Origin: a bacterium
GTDB lineage: Bacteria; Elusimicrobiota; Elusimicrobia; Elusimicrobiales; UBA9959
Assembly (NCBI GenBank): GCA_021786295.1
Contig: JAJYNO010000029.1
Coordinates: forward strand, 62,001-126,000
DNA length: 64,000 nucleotides
Reading direction: 5' to 3'
Shown: one piece after another, positions 34,202 to 43,580 of the stretch
How the letters are laid out: the number at the start of each line of letters is the position of its first letter
Numbering within the stretch: position 1 is the stretch's first letter
The notes under the pieces: model-generated
Told to the model about the DNA's origin: nothing
Database searches by the model: none
What the model saw: only the letters and a program-made list of their open reading frames with translations
Made by a program: the position numbers and the translations under genes

Positions 34202-34819
34202 ATGAAGACGCTCATAGCGGCGCTGCTTTTGTGCGTCCCCGCGCTTTCGGCGGCCGCGGAGCCGGACGGTCTGGCCGTCTACAAGCGGCTGGCCGGGGAA
34301 CTGCTGAAAGGCTGTACCGGCGCCGATCACAAGGTCGGGGTGGCGAATTTCACCTATACCGACGGCCGCAAGTCCGAAGACGGGGACGTGGTGTCGGAGC
34401 GCCTTACCACGGAACTGGTGCGCCTCGGCAAGTTCAGGGTGACCGAGCGCAAGGACGTACAGCAGGTCTTCGCCGAGCTGAAGCTCCAGGCTTCCGGCGC
34501 CATGGACGAGGATTCGGTCAGGAACGTCGGCCGGATGGTCGGCGCTGACCTGCTGATACTCGGCACGCTCTCTGAGCTTTCGGACGGGCGTATCGAGGTC
34601 AACGCGCGCCTGGTGGACGTGGCCTCGGGCGAGATCGTTAACGCGGTCAGGGTGAAGGTCCGCAAGGACTGGCGGGGCAGGCCGGACGGAGCCGGGGACG
34701 GACGGGTGGAGTTCAGAAAGGACGAGAAGCTGGAGCAGTACGACAAGGCCATCCGCAAGTACATGGACGAGAAGGCCGGCCAGCAGCACAGCGTGGTCAA
34801 GGAGCCGCCGTCGTTCTAG
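34202..34819 (+). CDS. Periplasmic FlgO/CsgG-like protein
   Basis: 205 aa. Signal peptide ending LSAAA. The mature protein carries the FlgO/CsgG-type domain: HKVGVANFTYTDG, DVVSERLTTELVRLGKFRV, ERKDVQQVFAELKLQASG, GRMVGADLLILGTLSEL and VNARLVDVASGEIV. Proteins of this fold are outer-membrane or periplasmic assembly factors. Strong GGAGGG ribosome-binding site. It stands alone, convergent with the DUF2914 gene. Confidence 0.78.
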   Translation: MKTLIAALLLCVPALSAAAEPDGLAVYKRLAGELLKGCTGADHKVGVANFTYTDGRKSEDGDVVSERLTTELVRLGKFRVTERKDVQQVFAELKLQASGAMDEDSVRNVGRMVGADLLILGTLSELSDGRIEVNARLVDVASGEIVNAVRVKVRKDWRGRPDGAGDGRVEFRKDEKLEQYDKAIRKYMDEKAGQQHSVVKEPPSF

Positions 34820-34855
34820 CTGGTTCCGAGCGGTCTGCGGCGCAGGAGCCTTCGC

Positions 34856-34901
34856 AAAAAAGAACCCCGACGCCGGCCCCGTCGAGGGCCGAGTCGGGGT
34901 T
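34856..34901 (-). terminator. Rho-independent terminator of the DUF2914 gene
   Basis: Nine-base-pair AACCCCGAC/GTCGGGGTT arms with an inner GGCC-type stem; six T on the minus strand. Confidence 0.8.
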
Positions 34902-34920
34902 CCAGTTCCCGGCTGCGCGC

Positions 34921-35505
34921 TTACTTCGAGCCGGTCTGGGCGGCTTTCGCCGGGGCGGTCTTTTCCGGAGCGGCCTTTTCAGGGGCCGGCTTTTCCTCCG
35001 GCTGCGTTCCGGCCTTGGCGGCTGGAGCCGCCTCTGGGGTGACGGTGAACTCGGAGGAGGCCAGCACGGCCCCGTCCTCGTCCTGCACCTCCACTTTCCA
35101 GCTGCCGGGCCTGACTAGCTTGGAACTCCACACCCTGTAAGGGCTGCCGTTTATCGCCAGCTCCACCTCGGCGACCTTCTTTCCGTCCGCGTAGTAGACG
35201 TGCTTTATTTTGGCGGGAACGCTCTCCGCGGTGACCCTGGTCCAGGTGAAGACGTTCTTCGTGTCCGCGGGAAAGGTCGCGGCCTCTCCCTGCGGGGTCC
35301 TGTTCTCTACCGAGGAAGCTATCACCAGCTTGTCCACCTTCACCGCCGGCGCCGCCGGCTTCTGCGCCTGTTGTTCCGCCTTCGCGGCGGCGGGCGCGGT
35401 TCCCTGCGTCCCGGGCTTCGCGGCCGGCTGGGCCGCAGCGCCCGTCTGGGCGTAGAGCGCGCCGGACGCCGCCAGCAGGGCGGACATCAGAATGTATTTT
35501 TTCAT
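34921..35505 (-). CDS. Secreted DUF2914 protein
   Basis: 194 aa. Signal peptide ending ALYAQ, an Ala/Pro/Gln-rich linker, then DUF2914 at residues ~60-155: SSVENRTPQGEAATFPAD, NVFTWTRV, IKHVYYADGKKVAEVEL, YRVWSSKLVRPGSWKVEV. A Pro/Ala/Lys tail follows. The domain is typical of periplasmic proteins of delta-proteobacteria and relatives; function unknown. Monocistronic. Confidence 0.8.
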   Translation of the reverse strand: MKKYILMSALLAASGALYAQTGAAAQPAAKPGTQGTAPAAAKAEQQAQKPAAPAVKVDKLVIASSVENRTPQGEAATFPADTKNVFTWTRVTAESVPAKIKHVYYADGKKVAEVELAINGSPYRVWSSKLVRPGSWKVEVQDEDGAVLASSEFTVTPEAAPAAKAGTQPEEKPAPEKAAPEKTAPAKAAQTGSK

Positions 35506-35578
35506 AGGTTCGGTCTCCCCTTAACTCGATATCTGCGACTTCAGTTCCATTGTACAAAAAGTGAGGGGCGGGCGGCCC

Positions 35579-36373
35579 TCAGGCGAGGCCGAGGAGGTCC
35601 TTCACGGCCCCGGCCAGGACGCCCGGGGTGACCGGTTTCTTGAGGACCATCACGTTCGGGCCCTTCTCCAGGTCGGCCACCGAGGCCGGGGAGGCCGTGC
35701 AGAAAAGCACCGGGGCGGGGGAGGCGAGCTGCACGCGCAGGCGCTCGAAGACCTTCCTGCCGCCGCCGGCCGGCATGTCCACGTCGAGCACGACCAGCGC
35801 AGGCCTGAAATCCTGGAACAGCGTGACGGCCCCGCTGGCGTCCTCGGCCTTGCGCACTTCGAAACCGGCCTTGGAAAGGATCTCGGTATAGAGCTCCAGG
35901 ATGGCCGGGTCGTCGTCCACCACCAGTATTTTCAGGCCGGGACCGTCCCGGCGCTCCGTCTTTCCCGGCGGCGGCGCCGGGGCGGGCGGTCTCTGTTCCT
36001 GCGGCGTGCCGAAGTGCCGCGGCAGCAGGCGCTTCACCTCGGCCAGCAGCGCCTCGGGCGGCGTCGGCTTGGGCAGGAAGGAGGCGTTATGCAGGTTCTT
36101 GAGGCTGCGCGGCAGCAGCTCCGGCTTGCCGGTGGAAAAGATTATAGGCACCGGGTCGTGCAGGCGGACGCGCAGCGTGTCGAAGACGTGCATGCCGCCT
36201 CCGGCGGGGATGTTGAGGTCCAGCACTATCAGGTCCGCCTTGAACTGCTGCTGCAGCGTTATGGCGGACAAAGCGTCCTCGGCGGTCCTCACCTCGAAAC
36301 CCGCCTCGGTAAAGAATTCCCTGTAGAAATCCAGTATGGCCGGGTTGTCCTCTACCGCGAGAATCTTTATCAT
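35579..36373 (-). CDS. Tandem receiver protein (REC-REC) without output domain
   Basis: 264 aa. Two complete receivers joined by a Pro-rich linker. REC1: EDN acidic cluster, VLDLNIPAGGG phosphoacceptor, FSTGKPE, PKPTPPE. REC2: VVDDDPAILE, VVLDVDMPAGGG, CTASPAS, LKKPVTPG. Both keep Asp and Lys. REC1 is close to the receiver protein at 38701 (shared AGFEVRTAED, QQQFKAD, LNIP-GGG, PIIFSTGKPE), so these are paralogues. The start is chosen at MIKILAVEDN; no ribosome-binding site is close, and a TATCAT -10 lies about 55 bases upstream. Confidence 0.88.
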   Translation of the reverse strand: MIKILAVEDNPAILDFYREFFTEAGFEVRTAEDALSAITLQQQFKADLIVLDLNIPAGGGMHVFDTLRVRLHDPVPIIFSTGKPELLPRSLKNLHNASFLPKPTPPEALLAEVKRLLPRHFGTPQEQRPPAPAPPPGKTERRDGPGLKILVVDDDPAILELYTEILSKAGFEVRKAEDASGAVTLFQDFRPALVVLDVDMPAGGGRKVFERLRVQLASPAPVLFCTASPASVADLEKGPNVMVLKKPVTPGVLAGAVKDLLGLA

Positions 36374-36545
36374 CGTCCGGGTCCGGGGCGGGCCGGTGCG
36401 GCCGGGTTCCGCGCCCTTTTCAAATGATACAAAACAAACGGCCCCGCCGGCGCCGCGTTCTTGCCGGCCCGGGTTTGCCACGGCCGTCCCTGGAGTGCTA
36501 ACATTTCGCTGGGAAGCCGGCCGCCGGCCGGCTGTAGGAGGGTAC

Positions 36546-38324
36546 ATGCAAAAGCTGTCCAATTCCTCCGTGGCGGCGCTGCTGTCGGAGATGGCCTCCC
36601 TGCTGGAGCTGGAAGGAGGGGACTATTTCCGCGTGCGCGCCTACCAGAAGGCTGCGCAGATAATAGCCGGGCTGCCGGAAGAGGCCGTCTCGCTGCCGCA
36701 AGTGCGGCTGACCGGGATACGCGGGATAGGCAAGGGGATAGCTTCGCATCTGGCGCGGATAGCCGTCTCCGGGACTTTCCCGGAGCTAGAGGAGATGCGC
36801 CGGAAAGTGCCGCGCGGCCTGCTGGAGCTGCTCGGGGTGGAGGGCATCGGCCCCAGGCGGGCCCGCCTGCTCTACGACAGGCTGGGCGTGGATTCCGTGG
36901 CGAAGCTCAAGGAGAAGGCCCTGGCCGGAGAGCTGAGGGAACTGGAAGGCTTCGGCCCTAAGGTGGAGGAGAACATAAAGGCATCCGTGGCCTCGCCTTC
37001 GGCCGGCACGACGGAGCGGACCCTCTGGTGGGAGGCCCTGCGCCTGGCCGAAGCGCTGCTGCCGCGCGTGGCGGAACTGGGCGGGGAAAAGCCTGCCTAT
37101 GCGGGCAGCCTGCGCCGGGGCAGGGAGACCGTGGGCGACATAGACATGGTCTGCTGCGGCCGCATGGACGGGACGCTGATCGCCAAGTTCTCCAGGCTGC
37201 CGGAAGTGCTGCGGGTGCTGGCCGCGGGGGAGACCAGGGCCTCCGTAGTGCTGCGTTCCGGGCTGCAGTGCGACCTGCGGGTGGTGCCGGAGGCGTCCTA
37301 CGGGGCGGCGCTGAGCTATTTCACCGGGTCCAAGGAGCACAACGTGCGGCTGCGCGAGCGCGCCCTGAAGCGCGGCCTGACCCTGAGCGAGTACGGCCTT
37401 TTCAGGCTTAAGGATAAGGGGCGGAAGAGGCCGGTGGCCTCGCGCACGGAAGAGGACGTCTACCGCGCGCTCGGCCTCGACTATATCCCGCCAGAGCTGC
37501 GGGAGGCCGGCGGCGAGATAGAACTGGCCGCGAGGGGGGCGCTGCCCAGGCTGGTGGAGATGGGGGACATAAAGGGGGATTTCCACAACCACACCTCTCT
37601 CTCCGACGGCGCTGACTCCATGCGGGACATGCTGGCCGCGGCCGGCGGGCTCGGCCTGGAGTGGACCTTCCTGGGCGACCACTCCAGTTCGCTCGGCGTG
37701 GCGCGCGGCCTGGATTTCAAGGCCTACGAGAAGAGCCGCGGGGAGCTGGTAGCTCTCTCCGCCGAGCTCGGCGTCGCGGCCGCCCGCTCCATAGAGATGG
37801 AGGTGGACAGGAACGGCGCGCTGGAATTCCCGGCGGAGGAGATCGGGCGGGTGGACCTGGTCGTGGCCGCGGTCCATTCCGCCCTGAAACGCGAGCCGCA
37901 GCGCCGCCTGCTGGAGGCCATGAAGAACCCCTGCTCCGACATCATAGCCCATGCCTCAGGCAGGCAGCTGGGCCGGCGCGACCCGGCCCCGCTTGACTAC
38001 GACGAACTGTTCGCGGCGGCCGCCGCCTCCGGCACGGCTTTCGAGATAAACGGGCAGCCGGAACGGCAGGACCTCTCCGACGTCGCCGCGCGCCGTGCCA
38101 GGGACGCGGGAGTGAAGATAGCGCTCACCACCGACGCGCATTCCGCCGCCCAGCTGGCCTACCTGCGCCAGTCCCTGACCGTGGCGCGCCGCGCCGGCCT
38201 GACCAGAAAGGACGTGCTCAATTCGCTGAGCTTCGGGGAGATCCGGGAGTGGGTGAGGTCCCGCCGCGCCAAAGCGGGCCGCCTGGCTTCCGCGAAGGGA
38301 CGGGACCTGAAAAGCCGCGGATAG
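36546..38324 (+). CDS. polX: DNA polymerase X family protein with PHP domain
   Basis: 592 aa. The N-terminal 8-kDa/HhH region (LELEGGDYFRVRAYQKAA, TGIRGIGKGIASHL, VEGIGPRRARLL) is followed by the Pol beta-like palm with AGSLRRG (Ser188), Asp198 and Asp200 in DIDMV and Asp243 (QCDLRVV). From ~346 comes the PHP hydrolase domain with HNHTSLSDG, GDHSSSLG, IIAHASGRQ and TTDAHS. This is the standard bacterial PolX layout for gap filling in base-excision repair with 3'-5' exonuclease in the PHP part. GTAGGAGGG ribosome-binding site. Confidence 0.93.
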   Translation: MQKLSNSSVAALLSEMASLLELEGGDYFRVRAYQKAAQIIAGLPEEAVSLPQVRLTGIRGIGKGIASHLARIAVSGTFPELEEMRRKVPRGLLELLGVEGIGPRRARLLYDRLGVDSVAKLKEKALAGELRELEGFGPKVEENIKASVASPSAGTTERTLWWEALRLAEALLPRVAELGGEKPAYAGSLRRGRETVGDIDMVCCGRMDGTLIAKFSRLPEVLRVLAAGETRASVVLRSGLQCDLRVVPEASYGAALSYFTGSKEHNVRLRERALKRGLTLSEYGLFRLKDKGRKRPVASRTEEDVYRALGLDYIPPELREAGGEIELAARGALPRLVEMGDIKGDFHNHTSLSDGADSMRDMLAAAGGLGLEWTFLGDHSSSLGVARGLDFKAYEKSRGELVALSAELGVAAARSIEMEVDRNGALEFPAEEIGRVDLVVAAVHSALKREPQRRLLEAMKNPCSDIIAHASGRQLGRRDPAPLDYDELFAAAAASGTAFEINGQPERQDLSDVAARRARDAGVKIALTTDAHSAAQLAYLRQSLTVARRAGLTRKDVLNSLSFGEIREWVRSRRAKAGRLASAKGRDLKSRG

Positions 38325-38347
38325 CCGCTGCAAGGGTCCGGCGGGCG

Positions 38348-38671
38348 TCAGTCGGTTTCCCGGCCGCGCGGCGCCGCCTGCTGGTAGCGCTGGATAAGGT
38401 CGCGGACGGCCACCGCGTCCTCTTTGGCGTGGCCGTGGCTGAGTATCGGGTCGGTGCCGCCGCTGGATTCTATGCGGATGTCGGCCCAGATCAGGCCGGT
38501 CCGGATGCTGACGGAGGCCACCTTCGAGATGGAGATGGTCTCCTCGTCCGAGCCTATCAGCCGCGGCTTGACGCGCGTGACCCTCTCCGGGGTGAGCTCC
38601 AGGCGCACCGGGAAGAAGAGATTCCCCGCCGTCCAGCGGCTGGCCGTGAAGACGTGCTTTTCCTCTGTCAT
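38348..38671 (-). CDS. Small PH-like domain protein
   Basis: 107 aa. The pattern FPVRLELTPERVTRVKP, SISKVASVSIRTGLIWADIRIESSGG and a C-terminal helix resembles bacterial pleckstrin-homology-like proteins. GAGGG precedes the ATG. It follows the receiver gene at 38701 by about 30 bases on the same strand, suggesting an operon. Role unknown. Confidence 0.6.
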   Translation of the reverse strand: MTEEKHVFTASRWTAGNLFFPVRLELTPERVTRVKPRLIGSDEETISISKVASVSIRTGLIWADIRIESSGGTDPILSHGHAKEDAVAVRDLIQRYQQAAPRGRETD

Positions 38672-38700
38672 TTTTCCCTCAGGCCAGGGCTTGGCCCGCC

Positions 38701-39168
38701 TCAGCGGGGGAACCTCGGCGGAGGGGGCGGGTTCGGGTTCATAGGCCTGTCGCCGGCGGCCGGCTTTGGCGCCGGAGGAGGAGGAGGAGCGGCCTGCGCG
38801 GGGGCGGCCGGCCTGCCGCCGCCCAGCTGCTTGCGCACCTCGGCCATCAGCACGTCCGGGTCGGTCGGCTTGCGCAGGGCCGAGACGTTCACCATTTTGG
38901 AGAGGTCTCCGAGCGTCTCAGGCTTGCCGGTGGAGAAGATTATCGGGACCAGGTCGCGCTGCGCGCGCAAAGTCTCGTAGACGAAAAGCCCGCCGCCGCC
39001 GGGGATGTTCAGGTCCTGCAGGATAACGTCGGCCTTGAACTGCTGCTGCATGTTGATAGCCGCCGGCGCCGTGTCGGCCGTGCGCACCTCGAAACCGGCG
39101 TCCTCGAAGAACTCCTTGGAAAAATCCACTATCGCCGGGATGTCGTCAACCACCAGTATCTTGGGCAT
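38701..39168 (-). CDS. Single receiver protein with Pro-rich tail
   Basis: 155 aa. Receiver with VVDDIPAIVDF, QDLNIPGGGG and FSTGKPE, then KPTDPD. The stretch before the phosphoacceptor reads VILQDLN, with Gln where a hydrophobic residue is usual. A Pro/Ala tail (PPPPPAPKPAAGDRPMNPNP) replaces any output domain. Closely related to REC1 of the gene at 35579. GGAGGG ribosome-binding site and a TATCAT-like -10 upstream. Confidence 0.87.
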   Translation of the reverse strand: MPKILVVDDIPAIVDFSKEFFEDAGFEVRTADTAPAAINMQQQFKADVILQDLNIPGGGGLFVYETLRAQRDLVPIIFSTGKPETLGDLSKMVNVSALRKPTDPDVLMAEVRKQLGGGRPAAPAQAAPPPPPAPKPAAGDRPMNPNPPPPPRFPR

Positions 39169-39192
39169 AAATTCCCTCCGCTACTATGATAC

Positions 39193-39235
39193 CAAAAACG
39201 AAAGAAGAGGGCGGAACTTGCGTTCCGCCCTCTTC
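39193..39235 (-). terminator. Rho-independent terminator of gdhA
   Basis: Fourteen-base-pair perfect stem (39204-39217 with 39222-39235), loop four, T-rich tail TTTCGTTTTT on the minus strand. Confidence 0.88.
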
Positions 39236-39258
39236 GTCAGGCGCTGGGCAGGGACTTC

Positions 39259-40644
<1,386 letters not shown>

Positions 40645-40703
40645 AAGTTCCTTCCTTTTATCGTTTCTGAGGTGTGCTTGTTTAAAACAGAACTGAAAGC
40701 CGA

Positions 40704-40740
40704 TAGGTTTATATTACAAACCTAAAAGAGGCATTGTCAA
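40704..40740 (-). promoter_or_regulatory. gdhA promoter (TTGACA-N18-TAATAT) with inverted-repeat operator
   Basis: The -35 is at 40735-40740 and the -10 at 40711-40716. The inverted repeat TAGGTTT-N7-AAACCTA (40704-40724) covers the -10 and would block RNA polymerase if bound by a dimeric repressor. Confidence 0.7.
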
Positions 40741-40812
40741 CAAGGCCAAAACCCCGTAAATCCGACGTAAGAACTCCGATTTCAAGGCGCCGCCTTTCGT
40801 CTTTTTTTAAGG

Positions 40813-40818
40813 TAGAAT
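40813..40818 (+). promoter_or_regulatory. -10 element TAGAAT 8 nt before a start codon
   Basis: Followed by CTTATCTC and then ATG, with no ribosome-binding site; predicts a leaderless message for the DMT transporter. Confidence 0.5.
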
Positions 40819-40826
40819 CTTATCTC

Positions 40827-41843
40827 ATGAGCACGCTGTACGCCCTTTCCGCCGCGCTGCTTTTCGCCGTCTCCGTGCCGGCCGGGAAGCTGCTGCTGGC
40901 TCACCTGCGTCCGCTGCAGCTCTCCGCCCTGTGCTACGCCGGCTCGGCCCTCGGGCTTCTGCTCTGGCGCGCTTTCGCGGGGCGCCGTCCGGAAGGCCGG
41001 CTTGAGCGGCGCGACCTGCCGTACGTGGCCGGCTTCACGCTGGCGGGCGGGGTGCTGGCCCCGCTGCTGCTTTTTACGGGCCTGGGCCGCGCCTCCTCCG
41101 CTTCCGCCTCGATGCTGCTGAACTTCGAGCTGGTCTTCACTTCCCTGATAGCCGTGCTGGCGTTCGGGGAGAGGGGGGGCTGGCGGCTCTGGAGCGCGGC
41201 GGCGCTGGTGACGGCCGGCGGGCTGGCGCTCTCCGGCGGCGCCGCCGGGGCGGAGGAGGGGACGGTCCTGGTGCTGGGAGCGGCCCTGATGTGGGGTCTG
41301 GACAACAACCTGACCGCGCGGGTGTCGCTGAAGGACCCGGTCCCGCTGGCCGCCCTGAAGGGCCTGGCCGGCGGGCTCATAAACGGGGCGCTCGCGCTGT
41401 ACGCCGGCGGTCCCTTTCCGCGGGCCGGCTGGGCGGCGGCGGCCCTCGCGCTGGGGGCGCTCAGCTACGGCGCGAGCCTGGCGCTCCTGATACTGGCCAT
41501 GCGCGGGCTCGGGGCCTCCCGCGCGGGAGCGTTCTTCGGCTCGTACCCGTTCCTGGGCGCGGCGCTGGGCGTGCTGCTGCTGGGCGAGCCGGCCTCCTGG
41601 CGGCTGCTGCTGGCCGGGGGGCTGATGCTGTCAGCCTTCCTGCTGCTGGCTTCGGAGACGCACGCTCACTCCCACCGCCACGAGGCCCTGGAGCACGACC
41701 ATCTGCACGCGCACGGGGACGGCCACCACGGGCATTCGCACTCGGCGTCCCAGCCCGGGCCGCATTCCCACCGGCATCGCCACGAGCCGCTGGAGCATGC
41801 GCACGCGCATTCCTCCGACGCGCACCACCTCCACGCGCATTGA
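40827..41843 (+). CDS. EamA/DMT-family transporter with His-rich C-terminal tail
   Basis: 338 aa. Ten hydrophobic helices in two EamA halves (LYALSAALLFAVSVPAGK ... ; GTVLVLGAALMWGLDNNLTA ...) with the internal ASSASASMLLNFELVFT and SRAGAFFGSYPFLGAALGVL pairs. After helix 10 a cytosolic tail of ~63 residues has 23 histidines, arranged in two similar blocks (HSHRHEALEHDHLHAH and HSHRHRHEPLEHAHAH). That suggests metal binding, so the substrate may be a divalent-metal-related compound, but this is inference. No ribosome-binding site; a -10 hexamer ends eight bases before the ATG. Confidence 0.85.
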   Translation: MSTLYALSAALLFAVSVPAGKLLLAHLRPLQLSALCYAGSALGLLLWRAFAGRRPEGRLERRDLPYVAGFTLAGGVLAPLLLFTGLGRASSASASMLLNFELVFTSLIAVLAFGERGGWRLWSAAALVTAGGLALSGGAAGAEEGTVLVLGAALMWGLDNNLTARVSLKDPVPLAALKGLAGGLINGALALYAGGPFPRAGWAAAALALGALSYGASLALLILAMRGLGASRAGAFFGSYPFLGAALGVLLLGEPASWRLLLAGGLMLSAFLLLASETHAHSHRHEALEHDHLHAHGDGHHGHSHSASQPGPHSHRHRHEPLEHAHAHSSDAHHLHAH

Positions 41844-41863
41844 ACGCTTGAGCGTTTATTGAT

Positions 41864-41892
41864 GTGACTTGGGTTGTTTAATTTCCTATACT
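41864..41892 (+). promoter_or_regulatory. Promoter (GTGACT-N17-TATACT)
   Basis: Strong -10, partial -35. Precedes the membrane protein gene at 41923 with a ~25 nt leader lacking a ribosome-binding site. Confidence 0.5.
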
Positions 41893-41922
41893 AGAAAAGA
41901 CGCCCCGGGCCATAGACGCGCT

Positions 41923-43569
41923 ATGCGAAATAAACTGCTGATCCTCACCGCTCTGCTGCTGACGCTGCGCCTCGGCGGATCCGCCGGGGAGTTCACGGAC
42001 AAAGGCGGCACGATAGCCGTGGATCTCCCAGCGGGGTGGACAGCCGGCAAGAGCGACGACCGCACAGTTACGCTCCGGGTGGAGCGGGGGCGCGCCTTCG
42101 TGGAGTTCTCCAAGCAGGATTCCGAACTGGGCGATTATTATCTCAAGGCCCGCGTCAAGGAGCAGGTGGACGCGCTGCGCTCCAAGGGTACCTCCCTGTC
42201 CGGGGAAGTCTCCGGCGTCAGCCTGCACGGAAAGGGCGCCGCTTATTACACGTCTTACGAGTCCATGGGGGCCGAGGCGTACATCGCTTTCTTTACCTAC
42301 AATTCCGCCTCCTACGCCATCTCGGCCTACGGCATGGACGGCTCCGAGTTCAGGGGCATGCTGGCCAGTCTGCGCCAGCCTGGGGAGAAGATAGAACTGC
42401 CCAAGCCGAGGCGGCGCCTGGCGCGCCGAGCGCGGCGGGAAGAGAGGCGCGAGCCCGAAGAGGCGGCGCAGGTCTTCAGCGTGGGGCAGTCTTCCTCCGG
42501 GGAGGTCGAGGCCTCCTCCGGCATACTGAACGCTTTCGCGCCTGTCTCCACCGCGGCCGCGGCTGCCGCGGTGTCCTCCGGCTGCGCTGTTTCGGCTTCC
42601 TCCGCCCCCGTTCCCTCCGCGGGAAAGGGGCTTCTCGGGGCCCTGGCTAAAACAGAGAGCGGAGAGGCCGGCCTTCCTCCCTACGTCAGGCGCAAGCCTC
42701 TGCCCTTCGCCTTCTGGGCCGTTCTGATAGCGCTCTGGATAGCCGGTTCGCTCGCGGCCAGGTCCGCCGCTGCCGCTTACAAGAACCCGAAGCTGCCTCC
42801 GCCCCCGTCCGATGTTCCGCCCGACTTCTTCTTCCCGTTCCTGATCACCAGGTACTCCACCTCGAGGGAGGTCGCCTACCAGATAGTCACGCGGCAGAAG
42901 CAGCAGCTGCTGGCCGAGTACGCGACCGGGTACGAGGTCTTCATCGCCTCGGCCGTGTACGGCGCGCTGCTCTTCCACGTGGCCTGGAGCGCGATGGCGC
43001 TGACCGGCAGCGCCGGCGCGGTGACCGGGGCCCTGCTCGGCGTCCCGCTGATAGGCCGCGCGCTGGCCTCCTTCCCGGAGGCCGTCTTCCTGATACCGCT
43101 GGGCGTCGGCCTTTCCAAGTATATGTCCGCGAAGCCGGCGCTGCAGCTGACGGACGCGCAGTCCAACCTGGTGATGGAGGTCAAGCCGGAGGGGGGGTAC
43201 GGTCTGATCCGCGACGGCGCTGGCAAGGAGGTCGCCAGGCTGGTGAAAAAAGGCACCTTCATGTACCGCTACTGGGAGTTCGTGGACACGGACAACCTGG
43301 TGGTCTTCTCCATCCGCGACGACTTCCCGAAAGGCTACCTGCTGAGCAAGCTCTTCGGCAGCCTCGGCGGCGCGCTGCGCTCGCGCTACGGCATCTTCGC
43401 GCAGGACAGGCGGGCCGGCTTCGTGTTCCTCGACCCGACTTCTCAGGACCGCTTCCAGATACACGTGGACTTCGCCTTCGCAAGGCTGGGCCACCCGGCC
43501 CAGATACTGGCGGCGGTGCTTTACGTGGTCTCCAGGGAGAAGGACCCGCCTTACCCGTCCCCGTTCTGA
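41923..43569 (+). CDS. Membrane protein with PsbP-like N-terminal part and LURP/scramblase-like C-terminal domain
   Basis: 548 aa. Signal peptide (MRNKLLILTALLLTLRLGGSA), then a ~150-residue domain (GTIAVDLPAGWTAG, RAFVEFSKQDSELGDYYLK, YISAYG-like YAISAYGMDG) of the PsbP/DUF1795 kind. A Ser/Ala-rich linker and a membrane helix near residue 265 follow, then a further hydrophobic region. The C-terminal ~120 residues resemble the tubby-like beta-barrel of LURP/phospholipid scramblase proteins (QSNLVMEVKPEGGYGLIR, GTFMYRYWEFVDTDNLVVFSI, YGIFAQDRRAGFVFLD, RFQIHVDF). Domain calls are by pattern only. It precedes the RNA methylase by 11 bases, in an apparent operon. Confidence 0.6.
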   Translation: MRNKLLILTALLLTLRLGGSAGEFTDKGGTIAVDLPAGWTAGKSDDRTVTLRVERGRAFVEFSKQDSELGDYYLKARVKEQVDALRSKGTSLSGEVSGVSLHGKGAAYYTSYESMGAEAYIAFFTYNSASYAISAYGMDGSEFRGMLASLRQPGEKIELPKPRRRLARRARREERREPEEAAQVFSVGQSSSGEVEASSGILNAFAPVSTAAAAAAVSSGCAVSASSAPVPSAGKGLLGALAKTESGEAGLPPYVRRKPLPFAFWAVLIALWIAGSLAARSAAAAYKNPKLPPPPSDVPPDFFFPFLITRYSTSREVAYQIVTRQKQQLLAEYATGYEVFIASAVYGALLFHVAWSAMALTGSAGAVTGALLGVPLIGRALASFPEAVFLIPLGVGLSKYMSAKPALQLTDAQSNLVMEVKPEGGYGLIRDGAGKEVARLVKKGTFMYRYWEFVDTDNLVVFSIRDDFPKGYLLSKLFGSLGGALRSRYGIFAQDRRAGFVFLDPTSQDRFQIHVDFAFARLGHPAQILAAVLYVVSREKDPPYPSPF

Positions 43570-43580
43570 CGGCGTGAACC

